This document shows positions 53,794 through 64,000 of a stretch of DNA of 64,000 nt, one piece after another. Location of the stretch: positions 28,218,896 through 28,282,895 of the forward strand of contig OW028580.1 of assembly GCA_932294295.1 (NCBI GenBank). The letters are read 5' to 3'. Every line of letters starts with the position of its first letter. Positions within the stretch are counted from its first letter, which is position 1. Under the pieces are notes generated by a model. It searched no databases. It saw only the letters and a list, made by a program, of their open reading frames with translations, and was not told where the DNA came from. This stretch comes from Alitta virens. Lineage: Eukaryota; Annelida; Polychaeta; Phyllodocida; Nereididae. The position numbers and the translations under genes were made by a program.

Positions 53794-56700
53794 ATGATTA
53801 GGAATTTAAAAATATGGTATTGTAATGTAAACGGTCTAACATCAAAAAAAGAAAGTCTTCAAACTATATTAAAAGCAGACAACCCACATATAATAATAAT
53901 AACGGAGACAAAAACAAAAAAATGCCCAGAAATAACCGGTTACACGTGGGCAAACCAAAGTAAGCCTAATAGAGCAGGGGGAGTAGCCATAGGAGTAAGA
54001 AAAGACGTAACTAACAATGTAATGGATATAGAAGTAGAGAAAGAAACTGAAATGGAAATAATATGGTGTAAAATAAGAAATGACAAGACTAATATATACA
54101 TAGGAGCATACTATGGAAAACAAGAATACGAAAAAAGAGAAACTATAGAAAGAGAATATTCAACACTTAATACCCCAATAATAAGGCTCCAGCAAGATGG
54201 ACATATAATACTAGCAGGAGACTTAAATGTGAAAATAGAAATAGAAGCTCAAAACCAAATAATACAAAAGCAAAGTAAAAATGGAAAAAAACTTCAACAA
54301 ATGATAGATATGACACAACTTCATCCAGTAACAATTAAACCTGATTGGGGAAGATGGACAAGGGTCAACAGACACAAGCCAGACGAAAAATCAATAATAG
54401 ACTACGTCCTAACCAGCAAAGAAATCACAAGAAATATATCATGGGTAATGATTGATGAGGAAGGAAAACACCGACTAAAAGGAATCAATGAAACAGACCA
54501 CAACACAATACTAGTAGAAATGAAAATTGACATAAAAAAACCAATAAAGAAAGTTACGAGATGGAATATAAAAGAAGATACAGACTGGAAAAAATATAAT
54601 ATTATCATACAAGAACCACCAAATATTAACACATATGAGAAGTTTGGTCAAAGAATAAATAAAGCACTAGAGGCGACAGTGGGAAAAAAAGAGATATGCC
54701 TAAACAAAAAGAAAAAACCCCCAAAAAGCTCTAAAGATATACAAAAAGAAAAAAAGATAGCAAAAAAGAAGTTTAAATATGAATGTAAACACAATGGAAC
54801 AAAACAATTTAAATGTTACGAAGAATATATAGAAATAGACAATAAACTAAAACAACTAATAGATGAGGATACTAAAATACAAGTTAATAAAATAACAGAT
54901 AGACTCGTAAAAGAAGGAGGGGTTAAAGCAAAATACTTTTGGGATTTGAGAAAGAAACTACTAAATAAAGAAAAAGTTGAATACAAATTCATAACAGAAG
55001 ACAACAAACAAATAATTGATCCGGAACAAACAATGGAAGAAATAGCAAAGTATTACGAAAACCTATACCAAGCCAGACCAGGAAAACCAGAATATACACA
55101 ATGGACATCCTACAATATATTGAAGACAAATATAATATGATAAAAGATGAAATGACAAAGAAACCGATAACTGACACAATAACCAAGAAAGAACTCAAAG
55201 AAGCGATAAAAAAATAATAAAAAAAGGAAAAGCACCAGGACCTGATGACATACCAAATGAGGCAATAAAGAACTTAGACAACAAGAATAAAGAAGCACTA
55301 AGAAGAATATTTAATCAAATCACGACTAGTGAAAAAATTCCAGAAACATGGCAAAAAAACCTGATAATAAGATTCTATAAAGGAAAAGGGACTAAAGGAA
55401 GTGCTCGTCAGAAAGAGGGATCACATTTAGCAGTAACATTGGAAAACTCTTTGAGAGAGTAGTCAACAGGAGAATCACCAACAACATAAACATAAACGAC
55501 GAACAAGCAGGAGGATTAAAAAAGAGAGCAACCACTGATCACATAGCTATAATAACCTCAATAATCAATAAAAATAAAAAAGACCGGAAACTGACATACA
55601 TTACATTCCTAGACGTAACGAAAGCATATGATAAAGCATGGATTAAAGCAATAATGTATATACTTTACAAAGAAGGAATCACTGATAGAATATGGAATAC
55701 AGTAGACAAACTGCAACCTAACAGCCCAAATACAAACCAAACATGGACCTACAAGAAAAATAAAAAATTAAGGACAGCATTAGACAAGGGGGAGTGCTCT
55801 CGGTAATACAGTGTGCCCGGAATGGATGAGATCAGCAAAGAAAACAAAAAGTATAAAATCGGAAAACAAATACCGAACACCAACGAATGGATTAACACAT
55901 TACTATGGATGGACGACGTAGCGCTCATCACAAACAATATAAAAGACATGGAACAACTACTAAAAAACACGGACGAAATAGCAAACAAATATCATATAGC
56001 CTTCGGAGAAGAAAAATCAAACATACTAAAAATTGGATCTGATCCAAATAACGGTAAAAACCATCACAAGTTTGTACTAGGAGACATGAAAATCAACTAT
56101 GCAGACAAATATAAGTACCTAGGATATTATATTAATAATAAAAACAATCTCCAAGACCATATCAAATCAATTAAAGGAAGGGTAGAAACAGCATATCAAA
56201 CAGTACTTAGCATATTACACAACAGAGAGTTTGGCAAAATACAAATGAGTACAGTATGGAAATTAGTAGAAACATGCATTATCCCTGTAAATACATATGT
56301 AAGTGAAACATGGAATCCAACGAAAACCGAAATGAGAACACTAAATAAAATCCTAGATGAAATTCTTAAACGCATACTAATGGTACCTCAAAGTACACCA
56401 AGAGAAGCATTGTACGTAGAAACCAATCTAATGGACATCGAGAGAATCATTGACAAAAAAAAATTAAACATGTATTATAGAATTTACAAAACCATAAATA
56501 ATATAACTACATACCTAATACAAGACAATGAAAAAACTCAATGGCTTAAAAGCATTGAGACAACATCTGAAAAATACAACATAAAAACAATGACCCTAAA
56601 AAAGTTAAGAATTATATAAGAAAAACAGTACACAAAGTCTTCAGCAAAGAGCTATTTAAAAACACGAATGAGAAAAGCAAAATCAAGTACCTAACCAAGG

Positions 56701-56970
56701 ATACATAGAGGATGAAAAGGCAAACTATACAAACCAGTACAACAGAGAAAGCACAAGTATTATCTTCAAAGCTCGAAACAGAATGCTAAACATAAAAGGA
56801 AATTTCAAAAACAAATACCAAAACCAAACATGTAGACTATGTAACCTACAAGAACATATATTAACACAATGTCAAGTAATAATAGAAAAAGGGCTGACAA
56901 TCAAAAAGGACCTACTATTCTCAAAAAGTTCATACATACTTAATCAGGTAAACTAAAAGAAATAAAAATA
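53794..56970 (+). pseudogene. LINE ORF2: endonuclease, reverse transcriptase, CCHC finger
   Basis: The intact first part (53794-55140, 448 aa) contains an APE-type endonuclease: CNVNGL, ITETKT, GGVAIGV, LAGDLNV, IDYVLTS, TDHNTI. After the TGA at 55138 the RT continues in shifting frames: KGKAPGPDDIPNEAI (near 55225), a disrupted finger region, AGGLKKRATTDHI, FLDVTKAYDKAW (near 55600) and a broken GVL block. From 55813 to 56619 an open frame holds the catalytic box as WMDD (55906-55917) instead of the usual FADD or YADD. A CX2CX4HX4C finger (CRLCNLQEHILTQC) lies near 56829-56873. Confidence 0.85.
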
Positions 56971-57195
56971 AAACTGGAAAATGAAGAAAATAAATAAAAC
57001 GAAAAACAAATAATAATATATGAATGAAAATAAAAAGAAGTAAACAATAATAAGAAAATAAATCTATTTCCGACACCATAATAACAGTAATCTAAAACCA
57101 AATTATAGTGCAGCTCCTTCGAAATTTATTTCAGAGTAGATCTACCCGGAAACCCGGGATATACCAGCACAAATTAGGAAGAAGAAGAAGAGTTC

Positions 57196-57524
57196 GAAAA
57201 TAAATAAATAGTAGATACTCAGTACGCATAATTTTGACACAAATTTTCGAATTCTGAAGGAAGTCATTGTATGAAGGAACTCGATCTGAAGGAACTAGAC
57301 CTTTCAATGCATAGTATAATTTCTAAAAGATATGCTAGGAGGTTAATAGGAGGTCATTGTGCATTTGAACAAATTAAATTTGCCCCAGTTCTGGTGCTGA
57401 GCGTATACGACCTAATTTTCCAGGAATTCTCAACTGCTCAAGGAACTCTTATTCTTGGCAATGCCCTGCATGGGTCTTATTCATATGACCTGCCAGACGC
57501 AGAAGTAATAATGAGATGATTAGG
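57196..57524. other. Spacer between LINE and SINE fragment
   Basis: Contains GAAGGAACT words that recur near 57945-58020. The plus-strand frame 57271-57519 has no recognisable domain. Confidence 0.35.
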
Positions 57525-57680
57525 CTTGGAGTCCAAGTTACACATTTACCCCATGGGTGGGTCTTTTACTTCAGCATAGACAGAGTACAAGGCACCACCA
57601 ATTTAACGTCTTATGCGATCGACATCCAGGGATGTAGCTCAAGAGTGCTCGGGCCAGGGATCAAACCCAAAAAAAAAACC
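57525..57680 (-). repeat. SINE copy, head partly preserved
   Basis: Reverse complement gives a B-box-like GGTTTGATCCC, then GAGCTACATCC, GACGTTAAATTGG, CCTTGTACTCTGTCTATGCT and AAAAGACCCACCCATGGGG, colinear with the SINE at 44465-44780. An A-rich stretch (57668-57690 on the plus strand) lies at the head side. Confidence 0.7.
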
Positions 57681-59759
57681 CCAAAAAAACCGGGACCTTA
57701 ACATAAGTTTAACGTACTATGTAATAGCAGTCGTATGCAACAATAAGATTTGTCTTACAAAAATTTGACTATGAGTTAATTATGTAATAGAAGTCTCATA
57801 GGACAAGAGTTTAATTAGGTAATACACTTTGAGACACTATGCTTTTACAAACAATAAGATTTTTGATTTTACATTTTGAAAACTTGATTATATATATCTC
57901 CATGGTAAATGAGGTTGGTTTTCTGCAAGAAGAAGCTGAGAGAAGGAACTGGGTTCACTATCTCAAGGACTCAATGACTCAAGGACTCAAGGAATTCAGA
58001 AGGAACTCAGAAGGAACTGGCTTCACCTGGCATAATTTGCCTATATATTTTCTCCTTCCTAGAATCTCATACTAGTACATCATCATGATCATACTTAACA
58101 ATTAATCCAAATATATCATACATGACTTCATGTATGATCATTCCAACATTCTTTGCGTATACATAAGACATTGTGAATGATTCAAAAACATAGTGCTGTT
58201 ACGCAGCAAACCTCAGTGAATGTGCATCTAGATTATGATCGAAGCTTAAGCTGCTTATGCAATTATCTGGTTCATCAGGCCAAATACAGCAAATTACCTG
58301 CTCAAAACACAAGTTGAATAAAAATCAATATTGTTAAAAAAGACCTCTTGACCTCTTAATTAAGGTGGGAAGTGAGTGACCTACTTTCATCGCGTAGCTT
58401 GCTGTGCTTTAATATCCACCAGACCCTTGTCTACGACACGGCCTGAAGGTCTGGATGCAGACTATAATCTACCATTATGAAGACACATCTCAGTATATGG
58501 TGTCTTATTTACATAGAAAATGACAAAAGGGATTAATGTTGAAAGGGTACATATTGCACTTAATTGTCTTATTTCATGGATGTCATTGTAAACTGTATTG
58601 CTCAAGGGAAATTTTGTAAATAAATGTTTTCTAGTTTCCCATTATTATGGATGATTCAGTAATAAGTGTCAAAATAAAGCTTAAAAAGGTTGAAGTACTA
58701 TAATATAGATGTTTTAATTCAATATTCCATGCTAATATTCTCTTGGCTGTGAAGCTCTGGAATATAGTGTATAATATGGATGAATGTTTCATAATTTCCC
58801 TTCATTGTGATATTTCTATATTTCAAATTTATGCTTTACTATTTTGAATATATTCTGGGAAAGTTGCATGCATGTAGGTGGACTAGTGTCAGTAGACTAG
58901 TGTCAGTAGACTAGTGTCCTATTAACCCATACAAGGATAACCATAGAGTAAGATAATAAAGTGCAATATGTAAATCTTAACATCTTATAAATCTTTGCCA
59001 TATTCCATGTAAATAAGACATCATGTACTGAGAAATATGTCTTATGTTGCACTAAAGCTTCTAGTATTTAATGAAGTGGTTATTTGCTTAGCAGTGAGGA
59101 TCTGAAGCCTTAGTACAATCCAGTCAAAGTTAAATGAAGATGGAATCCAAGTAAAGTTGAATGGTTTATCATATCAAACTGTGTGTTCCCCACGAAGTCC
59201 AAAGAATTACATATTGAAATGTTCTATGTGAGATCAGCCTTCACTCAAGAATACATGCTGTCCTGCAGATGTCCTGCCTCTCTGTGCCTCTCCCTCTCTC
59301 TAGAGGAGGGCCCAGTGCAGGTTACATACATTGTATTTGGCCTAAAGTGGCCAGGCTGGCCTGTGGCAGGAGCAGCTGCAGATGGGCATGCTCAAAGATG
59401 CTAATGGAAATTTCCTAGGATTATTATACTTTTGTATAATAATTTTTATAAATGATTAAGGGAGCATTAATGAAGTGAGCATCTTGTAGGGAAGCATGTA
59501 TTATAGCCTTATGACAATTAAATAATTTGGGAAATTATATTTTCCAATTTTGACTACTGAAATACTCTCAACTGGGCTTGCAATTACTTGCTGTGAACAA
59601 TTGTCATTATGTTATCTTGCATAAGGGCCATTTGAATGGTTTAATAGTTTTGGCATCTATGTAATTTTATAAACAGGCTGTTCATAAAATTACGAACAGC
59701 AGGTATATATATATAAAAAAAAAATTACAACCTTTAACATATATTAGCGGAAGAAGAAG
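57681..59759. other. Intergenic with small repeats
   Basis: GGACTCAAGGA/GAAGGAACT repeats at 57945-58020, dispersed repeat copy B at 58379-58454, and a 14-bp unit GACTAGTGTCAGTA repeated three times at 58881-58918. No gene seen. Confidence 0.5.
58379..58454 (-). repeat. Dispersed repeat copy B (partner at 7998-8071)
   Basis: Reverse-complement counterpart of 7998-8071 with several mismatches. Confidence 0.6.
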
Positions 59760-59761
59760 AT

Positions 59762-61610
59762 TAACATGTTAACTGGCAAACAACAACATGATCCCCCAAC
59801 AAAAGATATAACAGCACAACAGTTCAATGAATATTTTGCTAACATAGGTCAACAGACAAACAATGGAAACAATAATCAGCTGATCCAGTGGAAGAATCCA
59901 CCATGTGTTCACAAATTTCAGTTTATTAATATCAGCCCTGATGACGTTCTTAAATTCATAAACTCCTTTGACAATGAGTCCTCAACTGATGTCCTTGGTT
60001 TTGACAGCAAACTTTTAAAAATATCTGCACCTGTAATTTTGCCCCTTCTCACAAGGATATATAACTCCTCTCTGTTACATGGTGATGTGCCCTCTAATTG
60101 GAAATTATCCAGAGTGACACCTATTTACAAGGGAAAGGGTGAAAAATGCAATGAAGGAAATTACAGACCCATCTCAGTCATAGGACACATTGCGAAAGTG
60201 CTCGAAAAACTTATACAAAAGCAATTGTTATCTTATCTCATCAGTAACGATTTAATCAGTATAGATCAATCAGCATACAGACATCTCCACAATACCCAGA
60301 CTGCACTGCATCGAGTCATCGACACATAGATCGAGGGTATATGTGATGGACTTATGACAGGTGTCTGTTTTCTCGACATCCGTAAATGCTTCGATTCCAT
60401 TGACCATAAGCTTTTGAAAACCAAGTTGTCCTACTATGGAATACAAGAGACTGAACTTAAATGGTTTTGTAACTACCTTGATGATCGTTCACAAGTTGTG
60501 AGCCACGGAGATGCAATCTCGGATGTTAAGAATTTACATATTGGCGTGCCCCAGGGTTCTGTATTAGGCCCAATTTTGTTTACTATCTTTATTAATGATC
60601 TCACTCAATATGTTGGTAATGCAACATGTAACTTATATGAGGATGATACTGTTGTATTTTGTCAAGGTTCAAATTGCGGTGATGTTAACAATGTCCTGCA
60701 AGAAAGTATACATAATTTGTCAGAGTGGTATAAAGATAATAACCTTTTTTTGAATGCCTCTAAAAGTGAAGTTATTTTGATCTCATCCCAAAAGAAATAT
60801 ATTTCTGATTCTTTGTGCATTAGTTTAAATGGACAACAACTAAACAATGTCACTTGTGCTAATTATTTGGGTATGAGGATTGATAAACATATCAATTGGA
60901 ACATGTATGTAAACAAACTGTGCAGTAATGTTTCTCTCAAGCTTAAACAATTACGCAGATTAGTAGGTTTTGTCTCACCTGATTTATTAGCCAAAGTATA
61001 TCACAGTACAGTACAGCCATGTATAGCCCAAACAACTGATCAAAATATTGGCAGAATTCAAAACTCCAAAACCAAGCTGCAAGAGTTATTTCAAACAACT
61101 TTGACTTTATTAATTGCAGGGGACTAGATATTGTAAAATTGTTAAAATGGATGAATATTAGACAAAGATGTACTTATTTTACAATAGTATTAATGTTTAA
61201 ATGTATACATGGTCTCTGTCCTAATTATTTATGCGACAGTATTACAATGCAATGTGATGTCTCTGGCTTGTTGACTCAAAGCCATCCTATGAATGTTTAT
61301 GTGCCAAGACCAAACTGTAACTTATACAAATGAACATTTGCTTATTGTAGTGCTATTTACTGGAACTCTTTACCTAACAAAATTAAGGACATTTATGATC
61401 TTAATTCTTTCAAAAAAGCACTTAAAGTATATATTTTAATGTAAATCTTATACTTTTATATTATTTTGCTTATGTTTTATTATTATTATTTTTAATCTTT
61501 TTATTTTATATTTATATTGATGTTCTTAACAGGGTCCACATGAAAAACAGTTTAACTGATTGTATACACCCTGTGTAAATATTTTCAATAAATAAAAATA
61601 AATAAATTAG
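59762..61610 (+). mobile_element. 5'-truncated LINE (CR1/Jockey-type), RT region
   Basis: No endonuclease is present. RT starts in the linker (59766) and runs to 61127 with one in-frame TAG at 60327-60329. Blocks: GNYRPISVI, SAYRHLHNTQTALHR, FLDIRKCFDSIDH, GVPQGSVLGPILFTIFINDL and the catalytic box YEDD (60636-60647) where YADD is expected. A C-terminal piece (61139-61333) is in another frame. The 3' end is AT-rich with an (AATAA)n-type tail near 61590-61610. The nonsense codon, frameshift and Ala-to-Glu change in the active-site box all indicate a dead copy. It is a different family from the LINEs at 21419 and 52140. Confidence 0.88.
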
Positions 61611-63030
61611 CATTATATAAAGATGCATCAGTGGTTTAGGGGAAATTGCTCTTGGGGAAATTGAAGATGTCTGGCTCCATCTAGCCTGGCAGTTGTCCCG
61701 TCATTATGCGTGATATTTTGCATCAGTAAAACATGCATAAAAACCTTTTCATTAAATCAGAAATGGAAGATGGTATGTTATTTGATTTTTATCGTCCATT
61801 AAAGAGTCTTTCATTGCCAATGCCATCAAAATAAAAATAGAGAAGTTGTATCAGAAAGAAGATCCTTTGGGAGGAGCATGCATTTTATGCAAGTACATGA
61901 TTCAGGTTGAACATCAAATAAAAGTTTCAAGGTGTCACTCATTGAGCCTTGAACCCTAGAGCCGGATTTCTGGTGGATTGCATTTAGTCATTGCTGGGCC
62001 AATTGAAGGCCTTACAGGTCCTGTCCTCTAGCAGAAAATAAATGTATGGGCCAATCAATAATCAGCTTACACCATGATCCTATGATGCCATCTCCAAACA
62101 TGGTAAGGCCTTCTTTGATTGTGCAATAAGTTTCTGTTGCAACCAATAAGAAAGGAGATGAATAACCACACAAATTTAGGCCCTTCAGGGTAAAGGTCGC
62201 TGCATGCTCTTGTGTGCAACTTTCCTGCACTCCATAACAGTAAGCTAAAGAGCAGCTGCCCACCAGCCAAGTGCTAGTAGGCGAGGTAGTTGTGTACCCC
62301 TGGACTGTAATACTATAATGCTCGGGGATCTTTGCCGACGGGAAAATTCTCCAAAGACTTTATTAGCAATAGTGCGTATACTCATAATTTTTTTAGGATT
62401 TGATTGACACAGGATAATACCATGAAAAATACAAGAATTGCTGCATGGCCCTCATGCTTGCTTGGCTGGGCTCCATTCCAGGTTTAGGGCAGCTCTTGAT
62501 TGGGCTCATTAGTGGACTTTCGAGGTTTGCTATATAGCAGTGCTATATGTTTGATATTACAAATTTAGTTTTGTTCATATATTTTTGGTTCATTTGGCCA
62601 AGGACTTACTCCTGAGAGATAAAGAACAACACAACTCTAACACATATACATAAATGCATTTATTTTTTTTAGAGATTTTTGTATAGAAGGTTCCTCCAAT
62701 AAAGGAAACATGCATTCGAAATATGTGAAACCCTCTTTCTTGGTAATCTTCAAAAGTATGTCTGGAAATCCTGGCTTTCCTCAGTACAGGGGACACACCA
62801 TGTTTTCATGTTATATATTTCTGGTATTCTCATTGAATCACGACACAGATAACACTGCGGCCAATGTTAAAAAAAGTACTTCCGATTTGGATGGCTATAA
62901 TCATGATAAAAGAATAAGCTAATACCTGGGAAAATTTGGATTGCATGCTAATTATTAGAGAGGAATACTAAAGTCCCATTTCCAACACCTGTCACCATTC
63001 ATGATTTCAGGAAGTGTGTTCGCCAAAATA
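61611..63030. other. Intergenic upstream of the subtilase
   Basis: No transposon terminus seen. The minus-strand frames at 62012-62263 and 62067-62270 overlap in different registers and show no domain. Distal regulatory DNA for the subtilase is possible but not demonstrated. Confidence 0.35.
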
Positions 63031-63084
63031 AGATAAGCCATTATTTGACACCTGTAAACTTCACATCACTGCCACATATAAATA
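63031..63084 (+). promoter_or_regulatory. TATA-box promoter with GATA site
   Basis: TATAAATA at 63077-63084 lies 62 bp before the predicted ATG (63146), predicting transcription start near 63105-63115. AGATAAG at 63031-63037, about 40 bp further upstream, is a GATA-factor-type site. GATA factors commonly drive digestive-tract proteases in animals; that link is inference. Confidence 0.6.
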
Positions 63085-63145
63085 GGCCTTCCAAATTCTG
63101 GAACAGGAATACTAAGCTTAATACTGATTGAATTCCTCATTCACT

Positions 63146-64000
63146 ATGGCTAGGGTGACCATTCTTCTTGGCAGCATTTGCATCAGAAGGAAAAGTCACG
63201 CACCCTGTACAGAATGCTAACAATCCAGGAAGAGTGCCCTTAAAATATCTAGTCACTGTCCGACCTGATGATCAGAACCAACTTGGTAAAATCTCCAAGA
63301 GACTAAGTGAGAATGGAAATGGAGTTGCCATAAAGGACACACAATTTTGGCAAGTTGTCTGTTCTTGTTATCCATTCTGAAGACGAAGCCAGGGTTGCCA
63401 GCTTAGCCTCTGTGCCAGGAGTCCTACCTGTTGAAGCAGATGTGCGTCAATATGTTCTTCAGTGTGTAGATCAAGACCTGACAGGCATCAGTGGTCTTTG
63501 GAACCTGGTTAGAACCAACGTAAGAGAAGCTGGTGGTCCTGATGTTTATACTTACCAAGAAGGAGATGGCACTGGCACAACCGCTTATTTAGTAGACACT
63601 GGAGTGTATCTGGAGCACAATGATTTTGGAGGAAGAGCAAGCCATGGTTACACAGCGCCCCCATATGATGAAACTGAAGGTGACGAGGACTTGCATGGGC
63701 ATGGAACACATTGTGCAGGAACAGTTCTGGGAGCCACATATGGAGCTGCCAAAAATGCTGATGTTATTGCTGTCAAAGTTGTGGACCAGTATGGCTTTGG
63801 TGTAGTCTCCGAATGTATCGATGGTCTTGGATGGGTTTTCAATGACTTCTCCACAAAAGATGAAGCAGCTGGAGGCCAGTTTAAAGCAGTGGTAAGCATT
63901 TCCTTAGGTTATCCACGTAGCCAGGTGATGGACTTGGTTGTCCAAGAGCTGTCAGACATAGGTTTAACAACTGTTGCTGCTGCGGGAAATTCCAGAATAT
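63146..64000 (+). pseudogene. Subtilisin-like serine protease (S8, proteinase K type), 5' part, two frameshifts
   Basis: Secreted endopeptidase precursor cut by the right edge. The ATG at 63146 opens a signal peptide (MARVTILL). One extra base near 63168-63172 shifts the frame to AAFASEGKV. The I9 inhibitor-like propeptide follows (LKYLVTVRPDD) to about 63355, where a second 1-base shift occurs. From 63361 the frame is open to the end. Catalytic landmarks: Asp in LVDTGVYLEHNDFGGRA, His in HGHGTHCAGTV and the oxyanion Asn in AAAGNS; the Ser motif (GTSMA in this family) should lie beyond 64000. No intron in the visible 850 bp. Strong conservation around two single-base shifts fits either a very young pseudogene or assembly errors in a live gene. 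Confidence 0.85.

Larger units (their letters stand above)
52140..57195 (+). mobile_element. Near full-length but inactive A-rich LINE
   Basis: A non-LTR retrotransposon with a strongly A-rich sense strand, ORF1 (about 52282-53762), ORF2 (53794 to about 56970) and a 3' end finishing in a GAA-repeat tail (AGGAAGAAGAAGAAGAG, near 57190). ORF2 has an APE endonuclease, RT and a C-terminal CCHC finger. Frameshifts and stops interrupt ORF1 at least three times and RT at least four, so it is inactive. A G18 run just upstream (52088-52105) may lie outside the element. The 5' end is approximate. The clade was not resolved. Confidence 0.85.

Noticed and set aside
62012..62270. Overlapping minus-strand frames of 83 and 67 codons
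   Set aside because: Two registers are open at once, with no domain and no splice signals supporting an exon.

Overview
The window is AT-rich eukaryotic DNA from an animal, most likely a bilaterian marine invertebrate. The support is spliced genes with GT-AG introns, an NR1-type nuclear receptor, a protrudin (ZFYVE27) orthologue, family 31 glycosyltransferases and a dense, varied transposon load. Species and phylum cannot be fixed from sequence alone. There are no bacterial operons, CRISPR arrays, rRNA genes or convincing functional tRNA genes.

Layout. (1) 1-18.7 kb: a small minus-strand cluster of single-exon beta-1,3-galactosyltransferase-like genes (GT31): a broken copy (113-755) and two intact copies (3773-4897, 17530-18690). 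The intact copies share an almost identical central block, which suggests gene conversion. Between them sit a CCCAGT-ended element, a fold-back repeat and a complete, very young Gypsy LTR retrotransposon (8924-13978; identical LTRs, TSD ATTAG, one intact gag-pol frame). (2) 18.7-31.5 kb: no host gene seen. It is a transposon graveyard with two more CCCAGT-ended elements, a minus-strand LINE inserted next to a diverged repeat array carrying RFX-like sites, a TA-flanked MITE, satellites, a three-level nest (repeat, hAT, Harbinger-like) and a recent 250-bp tandem duplication. (3) 32.1-35.95 kb: ZFYVE27/protrudin on the minus strand, 11 coding exons, phases closing exactly to 374 aa. (4) 37.7-46.3 kb: an NR1J/DHR96/DAF-12-like nuclear receptor on the minus strand, 7 predicted coding exons, about 566 aa, with a coding minisatellite in the hinge and a SINE and a small hAT MITE in an intron. 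(5) 46.4-62.9 kb: repeats, a TTAA-flanked element, a decayed A-rich LINE (52.1-57.2 kb) whose ORF1 carries SGNH-esterase-like and KH-like segments, SINE pieces and a 5'-truncated CR1/Jockey-type LINE. (6) 63.0 kb to the right edge: a TATA-box promoter and the 5' half of a secreted S8 (proteinase K-like) subtilase with two apparent frameshifts.

The host genes do not form one pathway. The GT31 enzymes act in the Golgi, protrudin in ER and endosome traffic, the nuclear receptor in lipid or xenobiotic-responsive transcription, and the subtilase is secreted. Exon boundaries were read by eye from splice sites and conserved motifs. The first exon of the receptor and the ends of degraded elements are the least certain parts.
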